Assembly: GCA_900539655.1 (NCBI GenBank)
Contig: UQCR01000036.1
Coordinates: forward strand, 1-54,341
Reading direction: 5' to 3'
From: an uncultured Robinsoniella sp.
GTDB taxonomy: Bacteria; Bacillota; Clostridia; Lachnospirales; Lachnospiraceae
DNA: 54,341 nucleotides
In this document: piece after piece, positions 1 to 8,255 of the stretch
Position numbering within the stretch: position 1 is the first letter of the stretch
Layout of the letters: each line of letters begins with the position of its first letter
The notes under the pieces: generated by a model
Seen by the model: only the letters and a program-made list of their open reading frames with translations
What the model was told of the DNA's origin: nothing
Database searches by the model: none
Program-made: the position numbers and the translations under genes

Positions 1-26
1 TCAAAAAGCCGGGGGCACATTTAACA

Positions 27-55
27 TTGCCCTTTTATGTGACTGATGGTATAAT
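27..55 (+). promoter_or_regulatory. Sigma-A promoter of the tsaC operon
   Basis: TTGCCC (27-32), a 17-nt spacer and TATAAT (50-55) are present, and TGG directly before the -10 makes it an extended -10 promoter. Transcription should start near position 62, about 60 nt before the tsaC start codon. Seen in sequence; activity is inferred. Confidence 0.75.
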
Positions 56-120
56 ATGGACGATAGTTATTTTTAAATTTAAGAAGAAATCTGAACGACT
101 TCAGATTCAAGAGGCAGATT

Positions 121-1167
121 ATGGATACAATCATAGAAGAGATGGATCAGCAACTGAATGACAGAGGTATCAGAAAAGCCGGGGAGATTTTAAAGAACGG
201 CGGTCTGGTAGCATTTCCTACAGAGACGGTTTACGGACTGGGGGCAAATGCTTTGGATGAAAGGGCGGCAGCCAGGATTTATGAAGCCAAAGGACGTCCT
301 TCCGATAATCCGTTGATTGTACATATTGCAGAAATGGCAGATTTGTATGGCATAGCAGCAGAGGTTCCCAAAAAAGCGGAGGCGCTTGCTAAAGCTTTTT
401 GGCCGGGACCACTTACCATGATCTTCAAAAAAAATGACATAGTTCCTTATGGGACAACCGGAGGATTAGATACTGTGGCGGTGCGTATGCCCCGTCATGA
501 ATTGGCGTGCGCATTGATCCGGGCAGGTGGCGGCTACATAGCAGCTCCCAGTGCGAATACTTCAGGAAGGCCAAGCCCTACAAAGGCGAGCCACGTGGAA
601 GAGGACCTTTCCGGGAAGATTGATATGATTATTGACGGCGGAAGTGTAGGCATCGGACTGGAATCCACAATCGTGGATATGAGTGAAGGTACACCTACGA
701 TACTGAGGCCTGGATATATCAACCGGGAGATGCTGGAGGAAGTGATCGGACCAGTTAAGGTAGATCAGGCATTGTTAATAGACGATGCGTCTATTCATCC
801 AAAGGCACCGGGCATGAAATATAAGCACTATGCACCGAAAGCAAATCTGATAATTCTGGAAGGTGAGGAACAAGACGTCATTTCTAAAATCAATGAGTTG
901 ATTCAGCAGGAAATACAGTGTGGGGGAAGTCCGGGGGTTATCGCATCTGATGAAACAGCCGGGGCTTATACGGGCGGTATGGTTAAATCTATCGGAACCA
1001 GGAACGATGAACTTTCTATTGCACAAAATCTGTATGGGATTTTGCGGGAATTCGATGAGCTTGAGGTGACGCAGATTTTCTCAGAGGCCTTTGAGACACC
1101 AAAGATGGGACAGGCGATCATGAACCGTCTGATGAAAGCAGCAGGACATCAGATCATCAAAGTATAA
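121..1167 (+). CDS. tsaC: L-threonylcarbamoyladenylate synthase (Sua5/TsaC, long form)
   Basis: This enzyme makes threonylcarbamoyl-AMP from threonine, bicarbonate and ATP, the first step of t6A37 tRNA modification in the cytoplasm. The N-terminal YrdC domain is clear: VAFPTETVYGLGANA at about residues 30-44, the KGRPSDNPL motif, FWPGPLTMI, and SANTSGRPSPT, which line the substrate cleft. After about residue 205 comes a Sua5-type C-terminal domain (IHPKAPGMKYKHYAP), so at 348 aa this is the two-domain Sua5/YwlC form and not the short TsaC. It is the first gene of a run whose order (this gene, LMW-phosphatase-like, rpiB) matches Bacillus ywlC-ywlE-ywlF. It starts at an ATG behind a modest AAGAGG site. 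Confident call. Confidence 0.96.
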   Translation: MDTIIEEMDQQLNDRGIRKAGEILKNGGLVAFPTETVYGLGANALDERAAARIYEAKGRPSDNPLIVHIAEMADLYGIAAEVPKKAEALAKAFWPGPLTMIFKKNDIVPYGTTGGLDTVAVRMPRHELACALIRAGGGYIAAPSANTSGRPSPTKASHVEEDLSGKIDMIIDGGSVGIGLESTIVDMSEGTPTILRPGYINREMLEEVIGPVKVDQALLIDDASIHPKAPGMKYKHYAPKANLIILEGEEQDVISKINELIQQEIQCGGSPGVIASDETAGAYTGGMVKSIGTRNDELSIAQNLYGILREFDELEVTQIFSEAFETPKMGQAIMNRLMKAAGHQIIKV

Positions 1168-1181
1168 GGAGCAAAAACGAT

Positions 1182-1643
1182 ATGAAGCATTATGATAAGC
1201 TTATATTTGTAAGTAATAGCGACACATGTCGAAGTCCTATGGCAGAAGCGATTATGAAGAGTAAATTTTTGCTGGAAGATCTACTGATCGAATCGAAGGG
1301 GCTGATCGTGCTTTTTCCGGAGCCGGTGAATCAGAAAGCAGAGGCGGTGCTTGTGAGCAACGGGCTTTCGATGAAAGATCATACGGCGACACCGCTGGTT
1401 CAGGAGGATTTTGACAAGCGGACGTTGATTCTGACTATGGATGAATGGGAAAAGAATAAAATCTTTGAAGAACATGAAAATGCTTATAATGTACATCTAT
1501 TGACTGAATATGCAGGCTCGAAAGGGGACATTCCCAACCCGGTTGGTGGAACACTGGTTGAGTATGGGGAATGCTTTGAATATTTAAAAGAATTGATATC
1601 AAAATTAGTAATAGTCTTGAATGAGGAGGAATTGTTATGTTAG
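1182..1643 (+). CDS. Low-molecular-weight phosphatase (YwlE-like) with a degenerate active site
   Basis: The 153-aa protein has the length and fold signature of LMW protein tyrosine/arginine phosphatases, including TCRSPMAEA after the P-loop and a GDIPNPVGG segment near residue 115. The catalytic parts are changed. The P-loop reads S11-N-S-D-T-C-R-S, so the nucleophilic Cys of the C-x5-R-S/T motif is Ser. The general-acid Asp of the DP motif is Asn119. Both codons are unambiguous in the DNA (agt, aac). By family knowledge this should abolish phosphatase chemistry. What remains could be a phospho-arginine/tyrosine reader or a structural partner; that is inference. It lies 14 nt after tsaC and overlaps rpiB by 7 nt, so it is in the same operon. 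The frame is intact, so it is not an obvious pseudogene. Confidence 0.85.
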   Translation: MKHYDKLIFVSNSDTCRSPMAEAIMKSKFLLEDLLIESKGLIVLFPEPVNQKAEAVLVSNGLSMKDHTATPLVQEDFDKRTLILTMDEWEKNKIFEEHENAYNVHLLTEYAGSKGDIPNPVGGTLVEYGECFEYLKELISKLVIVLNEEELLC

Positions 1644-2065
1644 GAATAGGCTGTGACCATGGCGGATACACATTGAAGCTGGAAATTATGGAGCATTTAA
1701 AAAAACGTGGAATTGAATATAAGGATTTTGGCTGTGACAGTGAGGCGGCTGTGGATTATCCGGTTTACGCAAGAGCTGTTGCAAATGCAGTTGTAAATGG
1801 TGAGTGTGACAATGGAATTCTGATCTGCGGAACCGGCATTGGAATATCTATTGCGGCTAATAAGATAAAGGGAATCCGTGCAGCACTTTGTTCGGACTGC
1901 TTCAGTGCAGAAGCAACAAGGCTTCATAATGATGCGAATATACTGGCGATGGGAGCAAGGGTGGTAGGACCAGGATTGGCACTGAAAATTGTGGATACGT
2001 TCCTGGATACACCATTTTCCGAAGAAGAAAGACATAAAAATAGAATTTCTCTGATCGAAGAGTAA
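1637..2065 (+). CDS. rpiB: Ribose-5-phosphate isomerase B
   Basis: This interconverts ribose-5-phosphate and ribulose-5-phosphate in the non-oxidative pentose phosphate pathway. The 142-aa length is typical for the RpiB/LacAB family. Visible motifs are CDHGGY at residues 6-11, the catalytic-loop GILICGTGIGISIAANK in the middle (catalytic Cys in CGTG), and RLHNDANILAMGARVVG, which binds the phosphate and ring-opened sugar. Its ATG lies inside the end of the preceding gene (7-nt overlap), behind GAGGAGG, so translation is probably coupled. It supplies ribose-5-phosphate upstream of the pyrimidine salvage gene upp that follows. Allose-6-phosphate isomerase activity is a known side function of the family and cannot be excluded. 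Confidence 0.95.
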   Translation: MLGIGCDHGGYTLKLEIMEHLKKRGIEYKDFGCDSEAAVDYPVYARAVANAVVNGECDNGILICGTGIGISIAANKIKGIRAALCSDCFSAEATRLHNDANILAMGARVVGPGLALKIVDTFLDTPFSEEERHKNRISLIEE

Positions 2066-2168
2066 ATTTAAAAAAGTAATTCAGTTTTACTGTATAAAGC
2101 AGAAGATAAAATAAAAAAATAACAAATAGAGAAACGTACATCTTTTATGTGCGTAAGGAGGTAGGGAA

Positions 2169-2798
2169 ATGTCAAAGGTGACAGTAATGGATCATCCACT
2201 GATCCAGCACAAGATTGGAATTATACGCAGGAAAGAAGTAGGATCAAAGGATTTCAGGCAGATGATCAGCGAAATAGCAATGCTGATGTGCTATGAGGCA
2301 ACCAGGGATTTAAAGTTAGTAGATGTTGACATTGATACCCCTATCTGTCAGATGACGGCGAAAGAACTTCAGGGAAAGAAACTGGCAGTAGTTCCGATTT
2401 TAAGGGCAGGACTTGGAATGGTAGATGGTCTGCTGGCTATGATACCGGCTGCAAAGGTAGGGCACATTGGACTTTACCGTGATCCGGAAACACTGGAACC
2501 TGTAGAATACTATTCAAAATTACCGGCAGATTCCTGGGACAGAGAAGTATTTGTGGTAGACCCGATGCTGGCAACAGGAGGATCTTGTTCAGCAGCAATC
2601 AACCTGTTGAAAGAAAAAGGGGTTAAAAATATACGGTTTATGTGCATCATCGCAGCACCGGAAGGTGTAAAGCGTATGCAGGAGGAACATCCGGATGTAG
2701 ACATCTATATCGGGGCACTGGATGATCATTTGAATGACCATGGTTATATTGTACCCGGACTTGGCGATGCCGGGGACCGTATCTTTGGTACAAAATAA
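2169..2798 (+). CDS. upp: Uracil phosphoribosyltransferase
   Basis: This enzyme converts uracil and PRPP to UMP (pyrimidine salvage). Its 209 aa match the usual family length. The PRPP-binding motif VFVVDPMLATGGS lies near residues 127-139. The family-specific segments PILRAGLGMVDGL (about 76-88) and YIVPGLGDAGDRIFGTK at the C terminus are intact; the final GDAGDR loop contacts uracil. The start follows a strong AAGGAGG site. A 103-nt AT-rich gap separates it from rpiB with no clear terminator, so it may be read from the same promoter. The dCMP deaminase follows 21 nt later, giving a small pyrimidine pair. Confidence 0.97.
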   Translation: MSKVTVMDHPLIQHKIGIIRRKEVGSKDFRQMISEIAMLMCYEATRDLKLVDVDIDTPICQMTAKELQGKKLAVVPILRAGLGMVDGLLAMIPAAKVGHIGLYRDPETLEPVEYYSKLPADSWDREVFVVDPMLATGGSCSAAINLLKEKGVKNIRFMCIIAAPEGVKRMQEEHPDVDIYIGALDDHLNDHGYIVPGLGDAGDRIFGTK

Positions 2799-2819
2799 GA
2801 AATATTGGAGGGATTTACA

Positions 2820-3305
2820 ATGAGCGGTAAAAGGACTGATTATATTTCCTGGGATGAGTATTTTATGGGGGTTGCAAAACTTTCGGGAATGCGCTCAAAA
2901 GATCCGAATACACAAGTGGGAGCCTGTATCGTAAGCAGTGATAATAAAATATTGTCTATGGGATACAATGGGTTTCCCATGGGATGTTCGGATGACGAAT
3001 TTCCCTGGTGCAGAGAGGGAGAGGCGCTGGACAGCAAGTATGTGTACACCACCCACAGCGAGTTAAACGCAATTCTGAACTACAGAGGCGGAAGCCTGGA
3101 AGGTGCCAAGCTGTATGTCTCCCTGTTCCCCTGTAATGAATGTGCAAAGGCAATTATACAGGCGGGGATCACTCATGTAATCTATGACTGTGATAAATAT
3201 GCAGACACACCAGCGGTTATTGCGTCCAAGAGAATGATGGATGCCGCAGGAGTAGGATATCGGCAATATCAGCATACGAATAGAAAGATTGAGATAGAAC
3301 TCTAA
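2820..3305 (+). CDS. Deoxycytidylate (dCMP) deaminase, ComEB-like
   Basis: It probably deaminates dCMP to dUMP, feeding thymidylate synthesis. In the 161-aa product the zinc site is H79-S-E81 plus PCNEC (C105, C108), the CDA-family layout with Glu81 as proton shuttle. The HSE variant replaces the more common HAE but keeps both working residues. GYNGFPMGCSDDEFPWCREG before it is typical of bacterial dCMP deaminases of the ComEB group. I chose the ATG at 2820 because GGAGG at 2807-2811 is correctly spaced for it; an in-frame TTG at 2805 overlaps that site and is unlikely. It is the last gene before a strong terminator. A general nucleotide deaminase role is the alternative. Confidence 0.92.
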   Translation: MSGKRTDYISWDEYFMGVAKLSGMRSKDPNTQVGACIVSSDNKILSMGYNGFPMGCSDDEFPWCREGEALDSKYVYTTHSELNAILNYRGGSLEGAKLYVSLFPCNECAKAIIQAGITHVIYDCDKYADTPAVIASKRMMDAAGVGYRQYQHTNRKIEIEL

Positions 3306-3307
3306 AC

Positions 3308-3338
3308 AATAGCGTCCTGAAACGGGGCGCTATTTTTT
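3308..3338 (+). terminator. Intrinsic terminator after the dCMP deaminase gene
   Basis: The arms 3308-3317 (AATAGCGTCC) and 3325-3334 (GGGCGCTATT) form a 10-bp stem with one G-T wobble and a 7-nt loop, followed by a run of six T. This closes the tsaC-to-deaminase block. Confidence 0.88.
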
Positions 3339-3426
3339 CGCAGGTTATTTACAGCAGTTGAATAAACATTACAATTAAGGTTATTTTAAACAATATTATA
3401 TGGTTTTCGCATTTCTTCTATGATAG

Positions 3427-3432
3427 TATAAT
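3427..3432 (+). promoter_or_regulatory. Candidate -10 box of the moxR operon
   Basis: A perfect TATAAT lies 150 nt before the moxR start in an otherwise empty AT-rich gap (3339-3584). No good -35 is visible at 17 nt (TTTTCG), so the promoter is weak or activator-dependent, or the match is chance. Confidence 0.4.
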
Positions 3433-3584
3433 AGAGAGAAAAGTTTACGGGAATGCACAGATGGCAGAAAGCAATATTCAAACGTGCTCAGGAACTGATG
3501 GTTAAGGAATGAAAGATTCCATTTAATCGTTCAGGCATTAAAATACAGATTAAAGAATATGGGAATGTGGCATAGGAGGAAAGT

Positions 3585-4532
3585 ATGTCTATATATGTAC
3601 AAAAAGTAAGACAGATTATAGAAGAAGTAAAAAAAGCAGTGGTAGGTAAGGACGCCTGCGTAGAGAAGGTTATGATGGCAATGCTGGCAGGAGGGCATGT
3701 ACTGCTGGAGGATATTCCGGGTGTGGGTAAAACCACCATGGCTTTAGCGTTTTCCAGAGCGATGGATCTGCTTTGGCACAGGGTACAGTTTACGCCGGAT
3801 GTGCTGCCAGCAGATATCACGGGATTTTCTATTTATCAAAAGGAGTTAAACCAGTTTTCCTTTCAGCCGGGGGCGATTATGTGCAATCTGTTTCTGGCTG
3901 ATGAAATCAATCGTACTTCTCCAAAGACCCAGTCGGCTCTTCTGGAGGTTATGGAAGAAGGAAATGTAACGGTAGAGGGTGTGACCCGGGAAGTTCCGAA
4001 GCCATTTATTGTTATTGCAACTCAGAATCCCATTGGCTCGGCTGGAACCCAGATGCTGCCGGAGTCGCAGCTGGACAGGTTTATGGTCTGCATGACTATG
4101 GGATATCCGGATGTGGAGAATGAGATAGCGATTCTGAAAGACAGGGGATCAGGAAATCCCATTGAAAATATTGTGCCGGTTATTCAGGCTCAGGAACTGG
4201 TTCAGATGCAAAAGGAGACGGAACAGGTCTTTATTCATGATGTAATTTATACGTATATAGCAAAACTAATTGCAGCCACAAGGGAGCATCCATTTCTGGA
4301 ACTGGGGGTCAGCCCCAGAGGGACAATAGCGGTGACGCGTATGGCGAAGGCAGCAGCCTATCTGGAGGGCAGAAACTATGTGACGCCAAACGATGTATGT
4401 GCTGTATTGAAGGATGTTAGCATGCACAGGATTAAATTGAATGCCAGGGCGAGAGTGAACCATGTTACCACCGAGGGGGTAATGGATGAGATTCTGGAAA
4501 AGGTACCAAAGCCCACACCTAAGAGGAAGTAG
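3585..4532 (+). CDS. MoxR-family AAA+ ATPase
   Basis: The 315-aa protein is a MoxR/RavA-type AAA+ ATPase, a family of cytoplasmic chaperone-like ATPases that work with DUF58 and VWA proteins. Walker A is in LEDIPGVGKTT (residues 41-51), Walker B is LFLADEINR (about 104-112), sensor 1 is ATQNP (about 146-150), and LDRFM carries the Arg-finger region. The C-terminal AAA lid (AAA_lid_2) follows SPRGTIAVTRMAKAAA. The start has AGGAGG 7 nt upstream. It is the first gene of a MoxR-DUF58-transglutaminase operon, a widely conserved trio whose exact client is generally unknown; a cell-envelope role is inferred from the membrane partners. Confidence 0.93.
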   Translation: MSIYVQKVRQIIEEVKKAVVGKDACVEKVMMAMLAGGHVLLEDIPGVGKTTMALAFSRAMDLLWHRVQFTPDVLPADITGFSIYQKELNQFSFQPGAIMCNLFLADEINRTSPKTQSALLEVMEEGNVTVEGVTREVPKPFIVIATQNPIGSAGTQMLPESQLDRFMVCMTMGYPDVENEIAILKDRGSGNPIENIVPVIQAQELVQMQKETEQVFIHDVIYTYIAKLIAATREHPFLELGVSPRGTIAVTRMAKAAAYLEGRNYVTPNDVCAVLKDVSMHRIKLNARARVNHVTTEGVMDEILEKVPKPTPKRK

Positions 4533-4541
4533 GGTTGATGC

Positions 4542-5645
4542 ATGAAAAATAAACTTATTTATTTTCTGGTTCTGACTGCTACGGTTTTCTTTGGAATTAT
4601 GTATGACGGGGAATTTTTGCTAATATTGATTCTATTTGAAGTACTATTTGCAGCGGCTATGTATCTGATGTCATGGATGCTGGCATATGGAATCAGTATA
4701 CGTCTGGATGTAAAGGGGCCCGTAGCATCCAAGGATGAAATGATACCGGTGGAAATCTATGTTAAGAATAAATGCTGGATGCCGGTAAACCATCTGGTTA
4801 TGAAACTGGTTGTAAGCAATGGATTTTCCGGAAACGGAGAAAAAGAGACGGTGAAGGGTGCGGTGCAGGGTTCCAGTGAGGTGCGGATCCAGTGCAGTAT
4901 CAGTTCCAGGTATTGCGGGCAGGTTCAGGTTATGCTGGAGCGGATCAAAGTATATGACTATCTGATGCTCTTTTCCAGAAAAAGAAAAATTCAGGAAAAG
5001 ATACAGGTAAATATACTTCCTGAAGTGCATCATATAGAAGCTGAGGTCAGCGAACGCACAAGGAGATTCCCTGTTGAAGGTGAAGAATATGAAACTCACA
5101 GAAGCGGAGATGATCCATCGGAGATATACCAGGTGCGGGAATTCAGAAATGGAGATACGCTGCAGAGGGTACACTGGAAACTAAGTGCCCGGACAGATGA
5201 ATTGATGACAAAGGAATTCAGTATGCCAAAGGGGTGCAAAATCCTGTTTCAGCTGGATTTTCACTGGCCGGGAAGCCAGAGCCGGATGCTGGATCAGATG
5301 AACGCATTTTTAGAGACAGCCGTCTCCATTTCCAGCGCGCTTGCAAGAGAAGAATGTCCCCACTTTGTGGCCTGGTATGACAAAGCTCATAATGAGCTTG
5401 TGAGAAAGCAGGTTGTGGATGAGGAATCTTTTTACGAGATGATGGAAGAATTGCTGACAGCTGTATTTTATACGGAATCCTATGATATGGAGGCAGGATA
5501 CAGAGCTGAATATCCGGGAGGAAATTTCAGTACGGTTATGATGCTGGATGGCAATCTTCAATTACTGATGAATGGTGAGGCTCGTGCTCAATTTGTAACA
5601 GAAGACATAAAGTCACAGTTGGAGGGGTATTTCCTTCAGGTATAG
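4542..5645 (+). CDS. DUF58 domain membrane protein
   Basis: Two hydrophobic helices (about residues 4-18 and 22-46) anchor the N terminus. The rest is a soluble beta-rich and VWA-like region ending in the DUF58 signature: GEEYETHRSGDDPSEIYQVREF followed by GDTLQRVHWKLSARTDEL, about residues 185-225. DUF58 proteins are regularly encoded after MoxR ATPases and before transglutaminase-like membrane proteins, exactly as here (9 nt after moxR). The molecular function is not established; it is thought to be the MoxR partner at the membrane. The 367-aa length is usual. Confidence 0.88.
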   Translation: MKNKLIYFLVLTATVFFGIMYDGEFLLILILFEVLFAAAMYLMSWMLAYGISIRLDVKGPVASKDEMIPVEIYVKNKCWMPVNHLVMKLVVSNGFSGNGEKETVKGAVQGSSEVRIQCSISSRYCGQVQVMLERIKVYDYLMLFSRKRKIQEKIQVNILPEVHHIEAEVSERTRRFPVEGEEYETHRSGDDPSEIYQVREFRNGDTLQRVHWKLSARTDELMTKEFSMPKGCKILFQLDFHWPGSQSRMLDQMNAFLETAVSISSALAREECPHFVAWYDKAHNELVRKQVVDEESFYEMMEELLTAVFYTESYDMEAGYRAEYPGGNFSTVMMLDGNLQLLMNGEARAQFVTEDIKSQLEGYFLQV

Positions 5646-5746
5646 AGACTCTTGAGGGCTGGTGCAAAGGCGCAAATATCCCACAATATATCGGTGAATT
5701 GGATAGTATTATGATTACGGACCGAATGGATGGAAAATAATAAACT

Positions 5747-8083
5747 ATGAGTAGAACAGATAAAAAGACAGGAATTAATTTAAAAGCAGAAAAGGTTACG
5801 GTAATTTCTCCCAGGACGAAAGTGCATGGGCTTAGTTTTATTGTGCTGTTTTTGTTCTTTCAGGCTGGCTTGTATGGGACATTCTATTCCTTTATAACTT
5901 CATTTCGGGTAGAGTTTGGAGAAAATATACTGTTCTGGGGAATCCTCATTATGGGAGTACTCCTTTGGCTGTTTTATTTTACAGGGAAATATATGAGAAT
6001 GCTGATTCCAATATCCCTGATCTGTGTCTGTGGCTGGGCATACTGGCATGCACAGGAACTGAAGAATCAGTCCCTTATTGTAATGAATGCAATCAGAGAA
6101 GCGGCAAACCGGTATTTTGTCATGGAACTGGATCCCTATACGACGAATCCCCTTCTTGGGAATGACACTACTGAAATCCTAATGCTGATAATGATTTTGT
6201 TTGGTGTCACGCTGTTTTTAGGGCTGGTGGCAGTAAAAAGCCGTATGCTGGTTCTGATGGGAACGATACTTCCTACCGCCGGCGCAATGATGGTGGGGCT
6301 TGTTCCATCCTTTTGGTCACTGTGCCTGATCCTATTTTGCTATGTAGGTGCATTTACCATGGGGAAAGGAGAATTTTCACTTCATAAAAGCAAGGTACTG
6401 GTGCCGAAGTATTATAGGAATGGAGTGGTGGGCTACAGCGCTTTATTTATGGGAGTGGCAGCGGTAGCGCTCTTTGGAATTTCTTATCTGGTTTTGAATC
6501 CGCAGATGGAGAAATTGAATGTTCAGGTGAAGGAGGCCAGAGTATTTGTACAGAATAATTCTCTGGTAGAAACTGTTCGAAATATGTTCCCCAAACTTAG
6601 AATCAGTATGTCAGGTGCCGGTCAGATAGACAGTGGGCAATTAGGTGGGAACGTCTATTTTACCGGTGAGGAAGCTTTGAAGTTAACCTTATATGGAGCG
6701 CCCGGAGAGACTATCTACCTTAAGGGATATACTGGAGATGAGTATACTGGAAGCCGCTGGTCAGAGGATGATGATCTTTCTTTTTTTGCAGATGCACAAA
6801 TGGGTACAGCGGAGGATGTACGGCGTGAGTATTTTCAACAGCCGTATCAATTAGCATCCATGCTGGAGGAAGAAGCCAGTGAGTACTTAAAACAGACGGT
6901 TCTGGTTGAAAAGGTAGGTGCGTCTTCCGAGGAGGCGTATGCACCATATATTTCCAGGGAGGAATCTGATTCGAAGGGCGAAACAGCCTATTCCTTTTAT
7001 GAAAGAGGAAGCTATGAACAACTGATAAATGCCAATGGCTATGTCAGCTTAAATGATTTCAGCCCATTGTCCGGAAGCTACCGGGACTATGTATACGGAA
7101 AATATCTTTCTTACCCGGCGGAGCGGCTGTCAAATCTTGCTGCACTATGTGAATCACATCCCATGACGGACCTGAATGAAATAAAGGATTTCATTGTTTC
7201 CACTCTGACTGGTAATGCAAAATATAACCTTCAGCCTGGAGCATGCCCGGCCAATAAAGACTTTGCAGAGTATTTCTTGTTTGAAAGCAAAGAAGGATAT
7301 TGTGTCCATTTTGCAACAACTGCAGTGCTGATGTTCCGCATGTATGGAATACCTGCAAGGTATGCCGCGGGATATATCGCCCCTGCATCTGAATTTACCA
7401 TAAATGCAGATGGGGTATACGAGGGACATATTAAGGATGAAAAAGCTCATGCCTGGGCGGAGATTTATGTAGACGGAGAGGGCTGGATGCCGGTGGAAGC
7501 AACACCGGGATATACAGGTGCAGTTAACCGCAATGAGGAAGAACAGACAGAAGCCCGCCAGTCGGAATCCCAGAGTGAAAAGAAGAAGCAGGTACAGTCA
7601 GAAGGCAAGGAGGAACTGAAAACGGAGGCTCAGACAGAACCGGCAGATAATAATAACTTTTTCCTGGGAAGCATGGGCGGAAGGATCTCTTTGATGATCA
7701 TTTTAGCTGTTGCGGCAGCGGCTTTGGTCTTTACCATAATTATGGTGCGCAGAGTTCTGATATTAAAAAGAAGGGCTGCAGAAGATGTGAGAGGTATCTT
7801 TGCATCGATGTATGAAGTAATGGTTCTTGGCGGACTGCCTAAAAAATTCGATGGAACAGAACCTGGATTCGTAAAGGAAGTGGCGCAGCGCTTTGAAGGA
7901 GTTGATCCCAATGAATTTGCAAGGGCAATGGACCTTGTAATGCAGGCAAATTATGGTGACGGCGTAATCAGTACGGATGACACCGGATTTGTAAGGGAAG
8001 TATATGAAAAAGTATGTAAGATTGTTTATCAGAAACTCTCAGGGGTAGAAAAACTGGAATTTAAATATATAAAAGTATTTTAA
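5747..8083 (+). CDS. Membrane-bound transglutaminase-like protease/transferase (TgpA/DUF3488 type)
   Basis: About six or seven transmembrane segments fill residues 26-250. An extracytoplasmic transglutaminase-core domain follows, then an acidic Gln/Glu-rich linker (about 595-635), one more transmembrane helix (about 643-668) and a DUF4129-like cytoplasmic tail. The catalytic Cys is C519 in EGYCVHFATT and His is H568 in AHAWAEIY. The third triad position, usually Asp in W-x-PVD-PTPG, is Glu584 in GWMPVEATPG, a substitution I believe also occurs in related Firmicutes. The gene closes the moxR operon after a 100-nt gap with a weak GGAAAA site. A role in peptide or cell-wall crosslink processing is inferred; substrates are unknown for this family. 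Confidence 0.88.
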   Translation: MSRTDKKTGINLKAEKVTVISPRTKVHGLSFIVLFLFFQAGLYGTFYSFITSFRVEFGENILFWGILIMGVLLWLFYFTGKYMRMLIPISLICVCGWAYWHAQELKNQSLIVMNAIREAANRYFVMELDPYTTNPLLGNDTTEILMLIMILFGVTLFLGLVAVKSRMLVLMGTILPTAGAMMVGLVPSFWSLCLILFCYVGAFTMGKGEFSLHKSKVLVPKYYRNGVVGYSALFMGVAAVALFGISYLVLNPQMEKLNVQVKEARVFVQNNSLVETVRNMFPKLRISMSGAGQIDSGQLGGNVYFTGEEALKLTLYGAPGETIYLKGYTGDEYTGSRWSEDDDLSFFADAQMGTAEDVRREYFQQPYQLASMLEEEASEYLKQTVLVEKVGASSEEAYAPYISREESDSKGETAYSFYERGSYEQLINANGYVSLNDFSPLSGSYRDYVYGKYLSYPAERLSNLAALCESHPMTDLNEIKDFIVSTLTGNAKYNLQPGACPANKDFAEYFLFESKEGYCVHFATTAVLMFRMYGIPARYAAGYIAPASEFTINADGVYEGHIKDEKAHAWAEIYVDGEGWMPVEATPGYTGAVNRNEEEQTEARQSESQSEKKKQVQSEGKEELKTEAQTEPADNNNFFLGSMGGRISLMIILAVAAAALVFTIIMVRRVLILKRRAAEDVRGIFASMYEVMVLGGLPKKFDGTEPGFVKEVAQRFEGVDPNEFARAMDLVMQANYGDGVISTDDTGFVREVYEKVCKIVYQKLSGVEKLEFKYIKVF

Positions 8084-8092
8084 ATCAATTAT

Positions 8093-8142
8093 ATCCGCAT
8101 GTACCGGTGGATTCAAAAGACACCGGTATATGCGGATTTTTA
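8093..8142 (+). terminator. Intrinsic terminator of the moxR operon
   Basis: A 17-bp stem (8093-8109 with 8121-8137, one G-T wobble) closes on an 11-nt loop and is followed by five T. The strongest terminator-like hairpin in the first 10 kb. Confidence 0.92.
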
Positions 8143-8200
8143 TGTGAAAGCAAATGCCTGCAGACTGACGAAATATTCAGCACTGCCACTTAAATTACGT

Positions 8201-8255
8201 GCTCTAGTGCCGAGCGGCGCAACTACTATACGTATTTAGCCCCTTGGTACTAGTT
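8201..8255. repeat. Palindromic element A at the 3' end of helD
   Basis: CTAGTGCCGAG (8204-8214) pairs with CTTGGTACTAG (8243-8253) through 11 bp including two G-T pairs. The right arm contains the helD stop codon. There is no T-run on either strand, so it is not a standard terminator. It begins GCTCTAGT and ends TACTAGTT, as does the larger element beyond the other end of helD read in reverse. Confidence 0.6.

Noticed and set aside
1182..1643. Sequencing error as the cause of the missing catalytic Cys
   Set aside because: The P-loop has three separate replacements and the general acid is also changed, with the frame intact, so a single error cannot explain it.
5646..5746. A short gene between the DUF58 and transglutaminase genes
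   Set aside because: Only short frames without ribosome sites are present in these 100 bases.
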